In this document: positions 18,393 to 29,610 of the stretch, piece by piece
Position numbering within the stretch: position 1 is the stretch's first letter
How the letters are laid out: each line of letters starts with the position of its first letter
Assembly: GCF_001673405.1 (NCBI RefSeq)
Contig: NZ_LZLV01000092.1
Coordinates: 1 to 52,859 of the forward strand
Source of the DNA: Mycobacterium sp. 1245111.1
GTDB lineage: Bacteria; Actinomycetota; Actinomycetes; Mycobacteriales; Mycobacteriaceae
Direction of reading: 5' to 3'
Length of the DNA stretch: 52,859 nucleotides
Notes under the pieces: generated by a model
What the model was told of the DNA's origin: nothing
Databases searched by the model: none
What the model saw: only the letters and a program-made list of their open reading frames with translations
Made by a program: the position numbers and the translations under genes

Positions 18393-19420
18393 CGGTGCTG
18401 GTCGAGCAGGCCACCGACAGTAACGTCGCACCGGCGGTTGACGAACCAGCGCCGAATGGGTTGGCGGGCTGGCATATTCGCGCGGCCGCGTTCGCCGTCG
18501 ACGTACTGCCCGGTCTTCTCGTCGTAGCGACGATGGCGCTGGTGTGGTTGGCCGTGCCGCCGCAGAGCCTGTGGTGGTGGGCGTCGCTGTCGATACTCGT
18601 GGCCGCAGCGCTGGCGACGATGGCCAACCGGGCGATCCTGCCGGCGTACGCCGGATGGAGCCTGGGCCGCGCGCTCCTCGGCATCGAGGTCGTGCAGTCT
18701 GACGGTTCCGCCGTCGGGCTGGGACGGCTGATGCTGCGCGAGCTGGCGCACCTGCTCGACACGTTGTCGGTGTTCGTGGGATGGCTATGGCCGCTGTGGG
18801 ATTCGCGCCGACGCACGTTCGCCGACCTGTTGCTGCGGACCGAAGTGCATTGCGTCGACCCCGCACGGCGGCCCGCGAACATCAAGCGGCACACGGTGAT
18901 CGCGGCCGCGGTCGCCGTGGCGCTTTGCGTCGCCGGCGCAGCGGTGAGCGTGTTCGCGATTTACCTGCCGGACCGGGCGGCCGACAAGACCCGCAGCGAG
19001 GTCAACGAGCAGGGGCCCAAGATCGTGGCCCAAATGCTCACCTACGACCCGAAATCGTTGCAGCAGGACTTCGCCCGGGCCCGGTCGCTGACCACCGACA
19101 AGTATCGACCGGAGTTGGTCAAGCAGCAGGAGTCGGTGCAAAAGGGTCACCCGGCGATCAACGAATACTGGGTCACTGACAGAACAGTGCTGTCGGCCAA
19201 CCGGAACAGCGCGACGATGTTGCTGTTCATGCAAGGCCACCGCGGCGGCGGCGACCAAGAACGTTTCATCACTGCGACAGTTCGGGTTTCGTTCGTCAAG
19301 GGCAAGGACGGCCACTGGCTGGTCGACAACCTGGACGTCGTGACGAAGCCCAAGCCGGCCCCGCCCAAGGCCCCGGTACCCGCTCCGCCGGCTCCGGCTC
19401 CGCCGAAGGGCCAAAAATGA
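18389..19420 (+). CDS. RDD-domain membrane protein with mce-associated C-terminus (Rv0176 homologue)
   Basis: 343 aa from the GTG at 18389 in the preceding stop. The N-terminal half is an RDD domain (RAAAFAVDVLPGLLVV; GWSLGRALLGIEVVQSDG) with about three membrane helices. A further helix (VIAAAVAVALCVAGAAVSVFAIYL) follows, then an NTF2-like mce-associated domain and a short Pro/Ala/Lys tail. It reads as an RDD protein fused to a Mam protein. Probable accessory subunit of the Mce1 complex; no direct function known to me. Confidence 0.86.
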   Translation: MTVLVEQATDSNVAPAVDEPAPNGLAGWHIRAAAFAVDVLPGLLVVATMALVWLAVPPQSLWWWASLSILVAAALATMANRAILPAYAGWSLGRALLGIEVVQSDGSAVGLGRLMLRELAHLLDTLSVFVGWLWPLWDSRRRTFADLLLRTEVHCVDPARRPANIKRHTVIAAAVAVALCVAGAAVSVFAIYLPDRAADKTRSEVNEQGPKIVAQMLTYDPKSLQQDFARARSLTTDKYRPELVKQQESVQKGHPAINEYWVTDRTVLSANRNSATMLLFMQGHRGGGDQERFITATVRVSFVKGKDGHWLVDNLDVVTKPKPAPPKAPVPAPPAPAPPKGQK

Positions 19421-20022
19421 GTCCCCGCAGACGCATTCAGCCCGGCGAAGAGCCGCTGTTGAAGGTGCCGAAGCCGACGCTGTGGTCGAGGTTGCCGTGG
19501 CGACCGACGCTGAAGGCGCAATGGTGGAAGCCGTCGCGGAGCTGGGCCATGCCCGCAGCGGTAACCGGCGCGACGGTGCTCACCGCGGGTGCCGTCGCGG
19601 CGTCGTCGCTCGTCTTGGTCGATCAGCGCTCGCATCATCGGGATGCCATGCAAGAGGTCGACGTGCTCGGCTACGTCAAGGCCTTCATGACCGGGTTCAC
19701 CACGCTGGACCCGTTCCACGCCAACGCCTACTACGACCGGGTAATGGCCAACGCGACAGGCGATTTCGCCAAGCAATACCACGACAAGCACAACGAGATC
19801 CTGGTTCAGATCGCGCAGGCCGAGCCGACCAAGGGCACCACCTTGGCGGCCGGCGTCGAGCGATGGAACGACGATGGCAGCGCCAGCGTGATGGTGGCGA
19901 CTGACATCTCGATGAAATCGCCGGACGGAAAAGAAAAGATCGAGAGCACAAATCGCTGGGTGGTCGTGGCCCAGCGGGAAGGTAAGCAGTGGAAGATCAG
20001 CAGCCTGCAACAGGTGATCTGA
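19417..20022 (+). CDS. Mce-associated membrane protein (Rv0177 homologue)
   Basis: 201 aa, ATGA-overlapped with the previous gene. Basic cytoplasmic N-terminus, one membrane helix (PAAVTGATVLTAGAVAASSLVLV, about residues 48-70) and a Mam/NTF2-like domain including YVKAFMTGFTTLDPFHANAYYDRVM. Third of four mce-associated genes at the operon end. Confidence 0.87.
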   Translation: MSPRRRIQPGEEPLLKVPKPTLWSRLPWRPTLKAQWWKPSRSWAMPAAVTGATVLTAGAVAASSLVLVDQRSHHRDAMQEVDVLGYVKAFMTGFTTLDPFHANAYYDRVMANATGDFAKQYHDKHNEILVQIAQAEPTKGTTLAAGVERWNDDGSASVMVATDISMKSPDGKEKIESTNRWVVVAQREGKQWKISSLQQVI

Positions 20023-20711
20023 CTTTAGCGTCGGCCGTCGACGCCGCCGCTGAGACCGAAGCCGCGCCCGTCGACGCGGATGGCTCGGATGCCCCGACGG
20101 CTGATGCCCCTTCGGCTGAGGCGTCGGAGGACAGCGAAAACGCCGACGAGACAACCGAAGACGACCAGGGCGTCGTGCGCTTCCGGGAACGGCGGCCGGC
20201 CACCAAGTGGTCAGTCATCGCCGCCGCGGTGGCGGCCGTGCTGTTCGTCGGCGCCGGTGCATTCGCGGGAGCGATGATGCAGCCTTATCTGACCGATCGC
20301 GCCACCGTGGCCACCAAGCTGAACGTCGCCCGCACCGCTGCCAACGCGATCACGACGTTGTGGACCTACACCCCGGAGAACATCGACAAGCTTGCCGATC
20401 GGGCATCGCAATACCTCAGCGGCGACTTCCAAGCGGCCTACCGCAAATACCTCGACGCGCTGATCGCGCCCAACAAGCAGGCGAAGATCACCAACACCAC
20501 CCAGGTGGTCGGCGCGGCCGTGGAGTCGCTCAGCGGATCGGATGCGACCGCGATCGTCTACACCAACACGGCGTCGACGAGTCCGAACACCAAGGACGTG
20601 CCGTCACTGAAGTACCTGTCCTATCGCCTTGTCCTGCAACGGGACCACACGCGCTGGCTGGTTACCAAGATGACCACGATCACCTCGCTGGACCTGACGC
20701 CGAAGTTCTAG
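19989..20711 (+). CDS. Mce-associated membrane protein (Rv0178 homologue)
   Basis: 240 aa from the GTG at 19989, overlapping the previous gene by 34 bp; a shorter start inside the acidic N-terminus cannot be excluded. Acidic, Ala-rich N-terminus to about residue 60, membrane helix WSVIAAAVAAVLFVGAGAFAGAMM, then an NTF2-like domain ending in TKMTTITSLDLTPKF. Last gene of the mce1 unit; a hairpin follows. Confidence 0.85.
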   Translation: MEDQQPATGDLTLASAVDAAAETEAAPVDADGSDAPTADAPSAEASEDSENADETTEDDQGVVRFRERRPATKWSVIAAAVAAVLFVGAGAFAGAMMQPYLTDRATVATKLNVARTAANAITTLWTYTPENIDKLADRASQYLSGDFQAAYRKYLDALIAPNKQAKITNTTQVVGAAVESLSGSDATAIVYTNTASTSPNTKDVPSLKYLSYRLVLQRDHTRWLVTKMTTITSLDLTPKF

Positions 20712-20733
20712 CGTCGTAAGTCTGTACGGCGCC

Positions 20734-20790
20734 GATTGTGCAGTTTCTGTTCGTGGAAATGACGTTTTCACACCCACAACGTGCACAGTC
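20734..20790. terminator. Inverted repeat between convergent mce1 operon end and lprO
   Basis: GATTGTGCA (20734-20742) pairs with TGCACAGTC (20782-20790) with one G-U position, in the 93-bp gap between two convergent stops. The loop is long (39 nt). A bidirectional terminator is the simplest reading. Confidence 0.4.
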
Positions 20791-20804
20791 AGCGGCTGGA
20801 CACT

Positions 20805-21893
20805 CTAGTTGAACGCCAGCCAGCCCGGCAGCGATCGCTCGTGCGCGTCGCACAGCACCTCGTAGGTGTCGCAATTGCCTTTGGGCACACCGGCGCCGGC
20901 CCACATGCCGCCGGTGTCGCGGCGCAGCACGATAGCCGACGAGCCGCCACCGTCGAGCAGTACCGCGGTGTCGCTGCCGAGGCCGCGGAACAGGTCCTGG
21001 ATGTTGTCCGGTGTATAGCTACCGCCCTGGAAGACATACATCTCGTCGCGCGGCTTGGAGTACGCCAGCGCGGTACGGGCCGCGCTCGGGCCACCGTCGT
21101 TGAGCTGACCGGTGTTTCCCGGTGACAGCAATCCCAACCCGCTCACCGCAACGAACGGATCGCCCCGTTCGACCAGGCCGGTGACCACCTGGGTGGCAGC
21201 ATCGTAGTCGTGTCCGTCGCGACCGCCCCGCGGCCACAACACCGATGGGGCGCCGTGTTTGGGTAACACCATGGTGGCCAGCGCACTCCAGTTCTCGTTG
21301 CCACCGGACAAGCCCTGCTTACCGGCATAGGGGATGGTGCCGGTGACCGCCTGATTGGCCCGGCCCTGCCCGCGGGTGTTATCGACGTAGGTGCCCAGCG
21401 GCGAGCTGCATCCCGTCGATCGCCACGAGCCGCCTTTCTGGCCGCGGATGTCGAAGAAATTCGCGTTGATAGCGATCGTCGGCTTGCCCAGCACCTGCCA
21501 CGCCTGCACCGGGGCATAGGTTTCCGAGGCCTGCATCAGCCCGTCGCTGGTCCGGGCATGCGGATTGCGTTCACACCGCGACTGGTAACCCTGATGGCTG
21601 TCCACCAGCAGATGCGGCTCGAGCCGTTGCGACGCGGCCTTGATGATCATCAGGTGGCCGCCACCGCCCCCGTCGTACCAGTTGCCGCCGGCATTAAGCA
21701 TCGGCGCCGGATGGCCGCCGCCGAAGTTGTAAACCAGGTACGAGCCTTGGGTATTCGCGATGGCGGCGGCCAGCAGTTCGCGGGCTTCGGCGCGGGCGAC
21801 CGGCTGGCCCGTGCTGGTCGCCAGGGTCAGGCACAGTGCGCCGCTGGCGAGGCAGGCTGCGGCACGCCGGAAGGCGGCAGCGAGGTGTGGCAC
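20805..21893 (-). CDS. lprO: Exported phosphodiester-glycosidase-domain protein (LprO, Rv0179c homologue)
   Basis: 362 aa with an N-terminal signal sequence (AAACLASGALCLTLATSTG, cleavage near ARA). Although the M. tuberculosis gene is named as a lipoprotein, no clean lipobox is visible here. The body matches the NAGPA/DUF2233 phosphodiester glycosidase type: AINANFFDI, GGPSAARTALAYSK and LLDGGGSSAIVLR are its usual blocks. Enzymes of this fold cleave sugar-phosphodiester bonds, here presumably in the envelope. Substrate unknown. Confidence 0.82.
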   Translation of the reverse strand: MPHLAAAFRRAAACLASGALCLTLATSTGQPVARAEARELLAAAIANTQGSYLVYNFGGGHPAPMLNAGGNWYDGGGGGHLMIIKAASQRLEPHLLVDSHQGYQSRCERNPHARTSDGLMQASETYAPVQAWQVLGKPTIAINANFFDIRGQKGGSWRSTGCSSPLGTYVDNTRGQGRANQAVTGTIPYAGKQGLSGGNENWSALATMVLPKHGAPSVLWPRGGRDGHDYDAATQVVTGLVERGDPFVAVSGLGLLSPGNTGQLNDGGPSAARTALAYSKPRDEMYVFQGGSYTPDNIQDLFRGLGSDTAVLLDGGGSSAIVLRRDTGGMWAGAGVPKGNCDTYEVLCDAHERSLPGWLAFN

Positions 21894-22000
21894 GGTTGCC
21901 CCTTCGGCCCGAACGTCATTACTCAGGTATTACACAGCAACATGCATAACAGCGGAGTGACGGATCAGCCGCAGTCCAATGACGTTCGGCCGCTGGACGT

Positions 22001-23362
22001 TTAGTCCTGCGGGTGCGCAACCTCGGCGGGATCGGCGACCGGGCCGGCCGGGGCTTCGGCAGCCGGGACCGGTTGCGATCGATCGCGCCGGTCGTAGAGT
22101 CGGGTGACGACGGCGCCGAACAGCACACCGATCACCAAACCACCGGCGGACCATTCCAGTGATTGGGACAGGCCGGCGTCGGCGAGACCGCCGAGATACA
22201 GCAATGACCGTGCGCCGACGAATACTTGGTGCAGCGGTTCAAAAGTCGCCAGCCATTCGAACCACGCCGGGGTGGCCTCCAGCGGCACCGTAGCGCCCGC
22301 CGCCGGAATACCGAGGATGACGAACACGAACACGCCGACCAAAACCCCGATTGCGCCCATGGCCGCAATCAGCGACGTCGACACAACACCTACGGCCAGG
22401 ATTGCGAAGGAGCCGAAAAGCCATAGCGCCAGCGCGTTTTGGACGGGCATGCCCAACTTGGCGCCGATCAGGATGTAGGCGGCCGACGCCAGCAGCGCCA
22501 CGACGGCGATCATCGCCCACTTGAACACCAGGATGCGGAAGCGTGAAACGTTCTCGGCCGGCCGGGTGACCGGGAGGAATTCAGTCGGCGCTATGCCAAC
22601 CATCGAATTCACTACCATGCTGACGACGACGCTCCCGACGAAGCCGGCAAGCAGCAGCAACAGCGAATAGTAGAAGGCGGACAACCCATTTCCAGTGCCG
22701 TCCGGCAACGCATTGTGCACCGTCGACTTGACCTCGACGGGGTTGGCCAGCATCAGCGCCACGGCTCCGGGCTCGGGCTTCTTACCGGTTTGCTCGGCGA
22801 CCTCTTGCGAAAGGCGTTGGCCGACGCGCTGGTCGATCACGGCGACCTCGCGCTGCAGGCTCTGGCCGGCGATGCTGGCACCCAGGGTCCCCGCCCGCGG
22901 ATTCGTCGAGACGACGATGACCGCTCGCTCGACCCGGCCGGGCGTCAGCGCGCTTTTCGCGTAGGCCTGCAGCTTGGACGAGAAGTTGGGCGGTATGACG
23001 GCGATGCCGTAGATCTGCCCGGTGTCCAGCTGTTTCCTGGCCTGTTCGGGGCTGAGCACCCGCACGTCGTAGGCATCGTGGTCGAACCCCGCCAGCATCC
23101 CCTTGACGACCTGTGCGCCCGTCGGCCCGGCATCTTCGTTGGTAATTGCGACCGGGAAATGCCGCAGATTGGTCATCGGCTGCAGGATTCCGCCCAGGTA
23201 GAACACGGACAGTGCCGAAAGCAACACCAGCGTGACAAGAATCGGAAGAGTCCAAAACCGCACGGTGCGAGTCGATTTCGGCTTGGTTATCCGGTAGATG
23301 GCGGAGTCGTCATCGCTGTACGCAACATCAGGCGATGCGTGACGGGCTTGCGGTTCAGACAC
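22001..23362 (-). CDS. YhgE/ABC-2-type membrane protein (Rv0180c homologue)
   Basis: 453 aa. One membrane helix after a cytoplasmic N-terminus (FWTLPILVTLVLLSALSVFYLGG), a long extracytoplasmic domain (LRHFPVAITNEDAGPTGAQV, then GQIYGIAVIPPNFS), and five or so C-terminal helices from about residue 230. This is the layout of YhgE/Pip and DUF3533 proteins related to ABC-2 permeases. Some relatives act in type VII secretion or phage infection; no specific role can be assigned. Upstream of lprO on the same strand. Confidence 0.83.
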   Translation of the reverse strand: MSEPQARHASPDVAYSDDDSAIYRITKPKSTRTVRFWTLPILVTLVLLSALSVFYLGGILQPMTNLRHFPVAITNEDAGPTGAQVVKGMLAGFDHDAYDVRVLSPEQARKQLDTGQIYGIAVIPPNFSSKLQAYAKSALTPGRVERAVIVVSTNPRAGTLGASIAGQSLQREVAVIDQRVGQRLSQEVAEQTGKKPEPGAVALMLANPVEVKSTVHNALPDGTGNGLSAFYYSLLLLLAGFVGSVVVSMVVNSMVGIAPTEFLPVTRPAENVSRFRILVFKWAMIAVVALLASAAYILIGAKLGMPVQNALALWLFGSFAILAVGVVSTSLIAAMGAIGVLVGVFVFVILGIPAAGATVPLEATPAWFEWLATFEPLHQVFVGARSLLYLGGLADAGLSQSLEWSAGGLVIGVLFGAVVTRLYDRRDRSQPVPAAEAPAGPVADPAEVAHPQD

Positions 23363-23389
23363 GTCGGCTCCTGTTCATCCGCGCCCACC

Positions 23390-24109
23390 CTAGTCGCCGA
23401 GGGCTGCGTGCATCTCCCAGACGAGCAATTCCGCGGGCTTCCGGGCGGTAACGACGCCGTTCGAGGCGGTGAGCCGGACCGCATCGCCTTGGCTGAGCTC
23501 GGTCTGCCCGAACGCCACCTGCCCGCGGGCGATGTATAGGTGCAGATACGGCGCGGCCGGAAGCGCCACCGCATCGCCGGGTTGTAGCCGCGCGACGTGC
23601 AGCGCCGCCGACCGGTTGTGGATGCTGATCGCGGCGTCGCGGCCCGGAATCCCCGAGGCGATCGTGGCCAGCCGGCCGTTCAGCTCGTCGTCCGCGACGG
23701 CCTGCTGCTGGTAGCCGGGATCGATTCCGGCCACGTCGGGCTGCACCCACATCTGCACGAAGCGAACCGGTTCGGTGTCCGATGCGTTCTTCTCGGAGTG
23801 CGTGATTCCCGAGCCGGCCGACATCCGTTGCGCCAAACCGGGATAGATCACTCCCGCGTTGCCCGCCGAGTCGCGGTGCGCCAGCGATCCGTCGAGCACC
23901 CAGGTGACGATCTCCATGTCGCGATGCGGGTGAGTATCGAAACCTCCACCGGGCGCGACGATGTCGTCGTTGCTGACCAGCAGCACGCCGTGGTGGGTGT
24001 TGCCCGGGTCGTAGTGATCGCCGAAGGAGAACGAATGCCGCGAGTTCAACCACGACGTGGTGGTGGCCGCCCGGTCGGCGGCGCGTTGGATGTCGACAGT
24101 GGCAGGCAC
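23390..24109 (-). CDS. Pirin-like bicupin protein (Rv0181c homologue)
   Basis: 239 aa. The N-terminal cupin has the metal motif PHRDMEIVTWVLDGSLAHRDS and HSEKN, the pirin Fe ligands. The C-terminal cupin is degenerate. Opening (WLNSRHSFSFGDHYDPG) is the standard pirin start. Bacterial pirins are iron proteins, some with quercetinase activity. Four bases from the IclR gene on the same strand, so perhaps cotranscribed. Confidence 0.9.
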   Translation of the reverse strand: MPATVDIQRAADRAATTTSWLNSRHSFSFGDHYDPGNTHHGVLLVSNDDIVAPGGGFDTHPHRDMEIVTWVLDGSLAHRDSAGNAGVIYPGLAQRMSAGSGITHSEKNASDTEPVRFVQMWVQPDVAGIDPGYQQQAVADDELNGRLATIASGIPGRDAAISIHNRSAALHVARLQPGDAVALPAAPYLHLYIARGQVAFGQTELSQGDAVRLTASNGVVTARKPAELLVWEMHAALGD

Positions 24110-24113
24110 GTTG

Positions 24114-24992
24114 TCACGCTACCCCGGGTCGAAGCAGCGCCTGGGCATGCTGGAGGGCGGCCTCGAGATCCGGCAGCGCCAGTGCACTGCGGCCGCCCAG
24201 GTGGATCTCGATCTGGTACTCCGGCTGGCCGTCTCGTCCAAAGATCGGTAGCACCACGAATTCGGTTGATGCCAGGTCCGTTTCGAGTGAGCTGGTTACC
24301 GATTGCAGCGTCACAATGGTCATCAGGGTGTTGAGTTCGCGCGTCACCTGCGCGGTTGGTTCCAGCGAGGCGAGCACCGTGGACAGTCGGTCGTGCAGCG
24401 AGTTATGGGCGGCGTCGAATCGCCAGGCGCCGTAGCCACGGTCGCGAATCTCGGCGAGCACCTGGCGATGTCCGGCGATGTCGGCGTCGGTCAGCCGTGG
24501 TTTCACCTGTCGCAGCCAGCCGTCGATGGTCTCCTCGTCGCGCCAGGCCATCGCTACCAGGCCGAACGGCGGGCCTATCGGGAAGCGCTGCCCGACAGCG
24601 TGCTCACCGTCGGTGCCGTGGCCGACGGCGTCGACGGTGGTCAGGTGTGTCTGGCCGATTTTGGACATCGAACAGCCGGCCCCGAGCGCGCCATGCAGGA
24701 ACGTGAGCGCGTCGCGGCCCCGGTCCAGCAGCGGGAACTGTGCGCGCAGGCCGTGCACCAGTCCGAACAGCCCGCTGCCCAGCGTGTAGCGGCGGTCGTC
24801 GCGTCGGGTCACCCAGCTACGCGCTTCGAGCTCGGCCAGCACCAGCGCGCAGGTCGACGTGCTGATGCCGCAGCGCTTGGCCAGCTCGGCCGAGGTGCGG
24901 CCGGCGGGCGAATCTGCCAGCGCCGCAAGCACATCCATCACGCGGCCGGTGGGCGGCGACTTGGCCGGCGGCGTCGCTGTTGACGAATCCAT
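24114..24992 (-). CDS. IclR-family transcriptional regulator
   Basis: 292 aa from the ATG at 24992, chosen for AAGAAGGT 5-9 nt upstream; an ATG at 25061 would overlap the divergent gene. N-terminal winged helix (RVMDVLAALADSPAGRTSAELAKRCGISTSTCALVLAELE, in two parts), then an IclR ligand-binding domain. Divergent from a dihydrodipicolinate-reductase-like gene, with a perfect 14-bp palindrome between them. Probably regulates that gene and itself. This regulator/reductase pair is not one I recall from M. tuberculosis at this point. Confidence 0.85.
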   Translation of the reverse strand: MDSSTATPPAKSPPTGRVMDVLAALADSPAGRTSAELAKRCGISTSTCALVLAELEARSWVTRRDDRRYTLGSGLFGLVHGLRAQFPLLDRGRDALTFLHGALGAGCSMSKIGQTHLTTVDAVGHGTDGEHAVGQRFPIGPPFGLVAMAWRDEETIDGWLRQVKPRLTDADIAGHRQVLAEIRDRGYGAWRFDAAHNSLHDRLSTVLASLEPTAQVTRELNTLMTIVTLQSVTSSLETDLASTEFVVLPIFGRDGQPEYQIEIHLGGRSALALPDLEAALQHAQALLRPGVA

Positions 24993-25033
24993 CGCGACCT
25001 TCTTACCATGCGTCCGAAATATGATTTGCTGAT

Positions 25034-25047
25034 TCCTAATATTAGGA
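25034..25047. promoter_or_regulatory. Perfect 14-bp palindrome, candidate IclR-family operator
   Basis: TCCTAATATTAGGA is fully self-complementary and AT-rich in a GC-rich genome. It lies in the 61-bp gap between the divergent regulator and reductase starts and includes the reductase ribosome site (TAGGAG), so a bound protein would block translation initiation region and promoter. Binding is inferred. Confidence 0.6.
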
Positions 25048-25053
25048 GACATC

Positions 25054-26194
25054 GTGTACAAGGTCGGCGTGTGGGGGCCCGGGTCGATGGGGTTGATCGC
25101 CCTGCGTGGGGTGATCGATCACCCGCATCTGCAACTGGTCGACCTGGTCGTGCACAGCGACGCCAAGGCCGGCCGCGACGCGGGGGAGTTGTGCGGCGCC
25201 GCGGAGACGGGCGTGATCGCCACGCAGGATCCCGCGGCGCTGTTGGCCGGCGATGCCGACGTCGTGGTGTACGCCGCGGCGGCCAACCTGCGTCCGGCCG
25301 AGGCGATCGAGGACATGGTGTCGATCCTGCGGGCCGGCAAGAACGTGGTGTCGTGTTCGGTGGTGCCGCTGGTGTACCCCGACGGCGTGGACGCGGGATT
25401 CACCGCGCCGCTGCGGGAGGCGGCGGCGGCCGGCGGCGCGTCGTTCTTCACCACCGGCATCGACTCCGGGTTCGCCAATGATGTTCTGCCGCTGGCGCTT
25501 ACCGGTGTGTCACGGGTGATCGAGTCGATCCGGATCACCGAGATGTTCAACTACGCGACCTATCCCGACAAGGACGCGGTCTACGAGATTCTGGGATTCG
25601 GCAAGCCGCCGGAGTTCGTGGCGTTCGCCGCGGCGCCGGGGATGTTCACGTTCGGCTGGGGGCCGGTGGTGCACCAACTCGCCGCGGGGCTGGGCGTGAA
25701 GGTCGACAACATCGAGGAGAACGTCGAGCGGTTGGTCGCCGATGAGTCGTTCGACACGCCCACCGGACGCATCGAGGTGGGCACGGTCGGGGCGATGCGC
25801 TCGACGTTGACCGGATATGTCGGCGGTAAGCCAACTTTCGTGATCGACCACGTGACGCGGATGCGCGACGATCTGGCACCGGACTGGCCGCAGCCGCACA
25901 TCTCGATCCCCCCGCGCGACCTCGGCTACGGGGCGGCGTCGGGTCGCGGGCTCTACCGCGTCGAGATCGAGGGCTCGCCGACCATGCGGTGTGAGTTCGA
26001 GATGGCCGACGACCACGACCATGACCTCGGCGCGCGGATGCCGGCGCGTCGCGGATGGTCAACGCGATCCCGGCGGTCTGCCAGGCGCGGCCGGGACTGC
26101 TGTCGGCGCTGGACCTGCCGCTGGTCACCGGCGTAGGACTGGTCGGAGCGGTGACGGGCCCGCCGCCGGACAGCCGCCTGTTCCAGGGGCGCTT

Positions 26195-26198
<4 letters not shown>
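25054..26198 (+). pseudogene. Dihydrodipicolinate-reductase-like oxidoreductase, frameshifted near its 3' end
   Basis: GTG start at 25054 behind TAGGAG. The N-terminal Rossmann region (VGVWGPGSMGLIALRGVI) and VVVYAAAANLRPAEAIEDM match the DapB-N-like reductase family; about 330 residues are normal. Past MADDHDHDLGARMPA the frame turns into an Arg/Cys-rich stretch ending at 26136. Adding one base near 26044-26048 restores a plausible family C-terminus: MVNAIPAVCQARPGLL, then LDLPLVTGVGLVGAVTG and LFQGRF with TAA at 26196-26198. So one base is missing, by mutation or sequencing error. NAD(P)H-dependent reduction or amine oxidation is the family chemistry; substrate unknown. Confidence 0.75.
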
Positions 26199-28064
<1,866 letters not shown>

Positions 28065-28158
28065 ATGGCTGCGGCGCAACGTCACCGGGTTCGCCTAGGT
28101 TGGTCTCGTGCGCGCCGGCGACGATGCAGAGCGCAGCGATGGGGAGGAGCGGCGCTAA

Positions 28159-28908
28159 ATGAGTGACGACAAGATGCTGGCGCGGATCGCCGCGCTGTTG
28201 CGTCAGGCCGAGGGCACCGATAACGCGCACGAGGCCGAGGCGTTCATGTCGGCCGCGCAACGGCTGGCCACTGCGACGTCCATCGACCTGGCCGTCGCGC
28301 GGTCGCACGCCGACAAGCGCACACCGGTGCAGACGCCGGTGCAACGCACGATCACCATCGGCAACGCCGGCACCCGGGGCCTGCGGACCTACGTCCAGTT
28401 GTTCGTGGTGATCGCGGCCGCCAACGACGTGCGCTGCGACATCGCGTCGAACTCGACGTTCGTCTATGCCTACGGGTTCGCCGAGGACATCGATGCCACC
28501 CATGCGCTGTACGCCAGCCTGGTCGTGCAGATGGTCCGCGCGTCCGATGGCTACATCTCGTCCGGTGAACACCGGCCGACCCCGACGATCACCGCCCGGC
28601 TGAACTTCCAGCTGGCGTTCGGCGCGCGGGTCGGTCAGCGGCTGAGCGAGGCCCGCGAGCAGACCCAACGGGAAGCCAAGAAGGACAAGCGCCGCCCGCC
28701 GGGAACTGCAATTGCTTTGAGGAACAAAGAATTAGAGCTTCGCGACTACTACAAGACCGCGTCGAAGGCCCGTGGCACGTGGCAGGCCAGCCGGGCCACC
28801 GCCGGATATTCCTCGGCCGCGCGACGGGCGGGGGACCGCGCGGGTAAGCGGGCGCGCCTGGGAAGCGGCCCAGAGTTGTCCGGCGCACGGACCGCGCTGG
28901 AACGGTGA
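28159..28908 (+). CDS. DUF2786-family protein (Rv0184 homologue)
   Basis: 249 aa. It opens with DKMLARIAALLRQAEGTDNAHEAEAFMSAAQRLA, in two runs the typical DUF2786 N-terminus. The C-terminal third is Lys/Arg-rich (REAKKDKRRPPG; AARRAGDRAGKRARLG), suggesting nucleic-acid binding. GTGA overlap with the metalloprotein gene downstream indicates coupled translation. Function unknown. Confidence 0.83.
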   Translation: MSDDKMLARIAALLRQAEGTDNAHEAEAFMSAAQRLATATSIDLAVARSHADKRTPVQTPVQRTITIGNAGTRGLRTYVQLFVVIAAANDVRCDIASNSTFVYAYGFAEDIDATHALYASLVVQMVRASDGYISSGEHRPTPTITARLNFQLAFGARVGQRLSEAREQTQREAKKDKRRPPGTAIALRNKELELRDYYKTASKARGTWQASRATAGYSSAARRAGDRAGKRARLGSGPELSGARTALER

Positions 28909-29402
28909 ACGCCGAGCGCGACGCGCAACGCTCCAAGGTCTATGCGGCCGAGGAATTCGTGCGGACGCTGTTCGACCGCGCCGCCGAACACGGCTCCAGT
29001 GTGGAGTTCTTCGGCACGCAGCTGACCCTGCCGCCGGAGGCGAAGTTCGGGTCGCTGAGTGGGGTGCAGCGTTACGTCGACGACGTGCTGGCGCTGCCGG
29101 CGGTGCGGCGGGAGTGGCCAAGGGTGGCGCCGCTGCGGGTGCGGGCCCGTCGAGCCGCGACCGCAGCGCACTACGAAAACCAGGACGGCACAGGGGTTAT
29201 CGCGGTGCCCGACGATCGCGACGCCGACTGGGCGCTGCGCGAACTGGTCGTGCTACACGAGATCGCGCACCACCTCTGCGACGAGCAACCGGCGCACGGT
29301 TCGCAGTACGTCACGACGCTGTGCACCTTGGCCGAATTGGTCATGGGGCCCGAAGTCGGGCACGTACTGCGGGTCGTCTACGCGAAAGAGGGTGTGCGCT
29401 AG
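28905..29402 (+). CDS. HExxH metalloprotein of unknown function (Rv0185 homologue)
   Basis: 165 aa from the GTG at 28905. LREL-VVLHEIAHHLCD holds an HExxH zinc motif followed by a conserved His in EQPAHGSQYV, the layout of a small actinobacterial putative metallohydrolase family. Paired with the DUF2786 gene. Its last 11 codons lie in the left 82-bp direct repeat and are repeated, without the rest of the gene, at 35,696-35,730. In related genomes mymT should follow directly on the other strand; here the island intervenes. Confidence 0.85.
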   Translation: MNAERDAQRSKVYAAEEFVRTLFDRAAEHGSSVEFFGTQLTLPPEAKFGSLSGVQRYVDDVLALPAVRREWPRVAPLRVRARRAATAAHYENQDGTGVIAVPDDRDADWALRELVVLHEIAHHLCDEQPAHGSQYVTTLCTLAELVMGPEVGHVLRVVYAKEGVR

Positions 29403-29448
29403 CCGATTTAGCTGGCGACCTCGACCATCTCGTCGCCGCACTTGCAGA
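29367..29448. repeat. Left direct repeat (attL-like) of the island
   Basis: 82 bp nearly identical to 35,696-35,778: one substitution (29372 G, against A at 35701) and one missing A (GCCGATTTA against GCCAGATTTA). It covers the last codons of the Rv0185 homologue, the short gap, and the last 13 codons of mymT. Similarity stops sharply after CTTGCAGA. The repeat is too long for a transposase target duplication and resembles attL/attR or a recombination duplication. Confidence 0.9.
29408..29448 (-). pseudogene. 3' remnant of mymT left of the island
   Basis: On the minus strand this encodes [12 protein letters not shown] and a stop, identical to the end of the intact metallothionein at 35,738-35,881. 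The sequence upstream of it is unrelated. It shows that the insertion boundary lies inside the mymT reading frame and that a second copy of the gene end came with, or was made by, the insertion. Confidence 0.85.
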
Positions 29449-29610
29449 GCGGACATCGCGACGAGCAGACGGTTGACGGTGAGCAGGTCACAAACAGTCC
29501 GATCATGCTAAGCAAGGCGAAACTCTGAATTTCGCAAGGCCGTTGGCGACCGTAGTCAGCATGACGTCGACTTGAAGAATTTGGTAATTGTTCAGAGAAA
29601 GGTGCGCAGC

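Noticed and set aside
20805..21893. LprO as a lipoprotein
   Set aside because: No convincing lipobox is visible at the signal peptide end; kept only as an exported protein with the inherited symbol.
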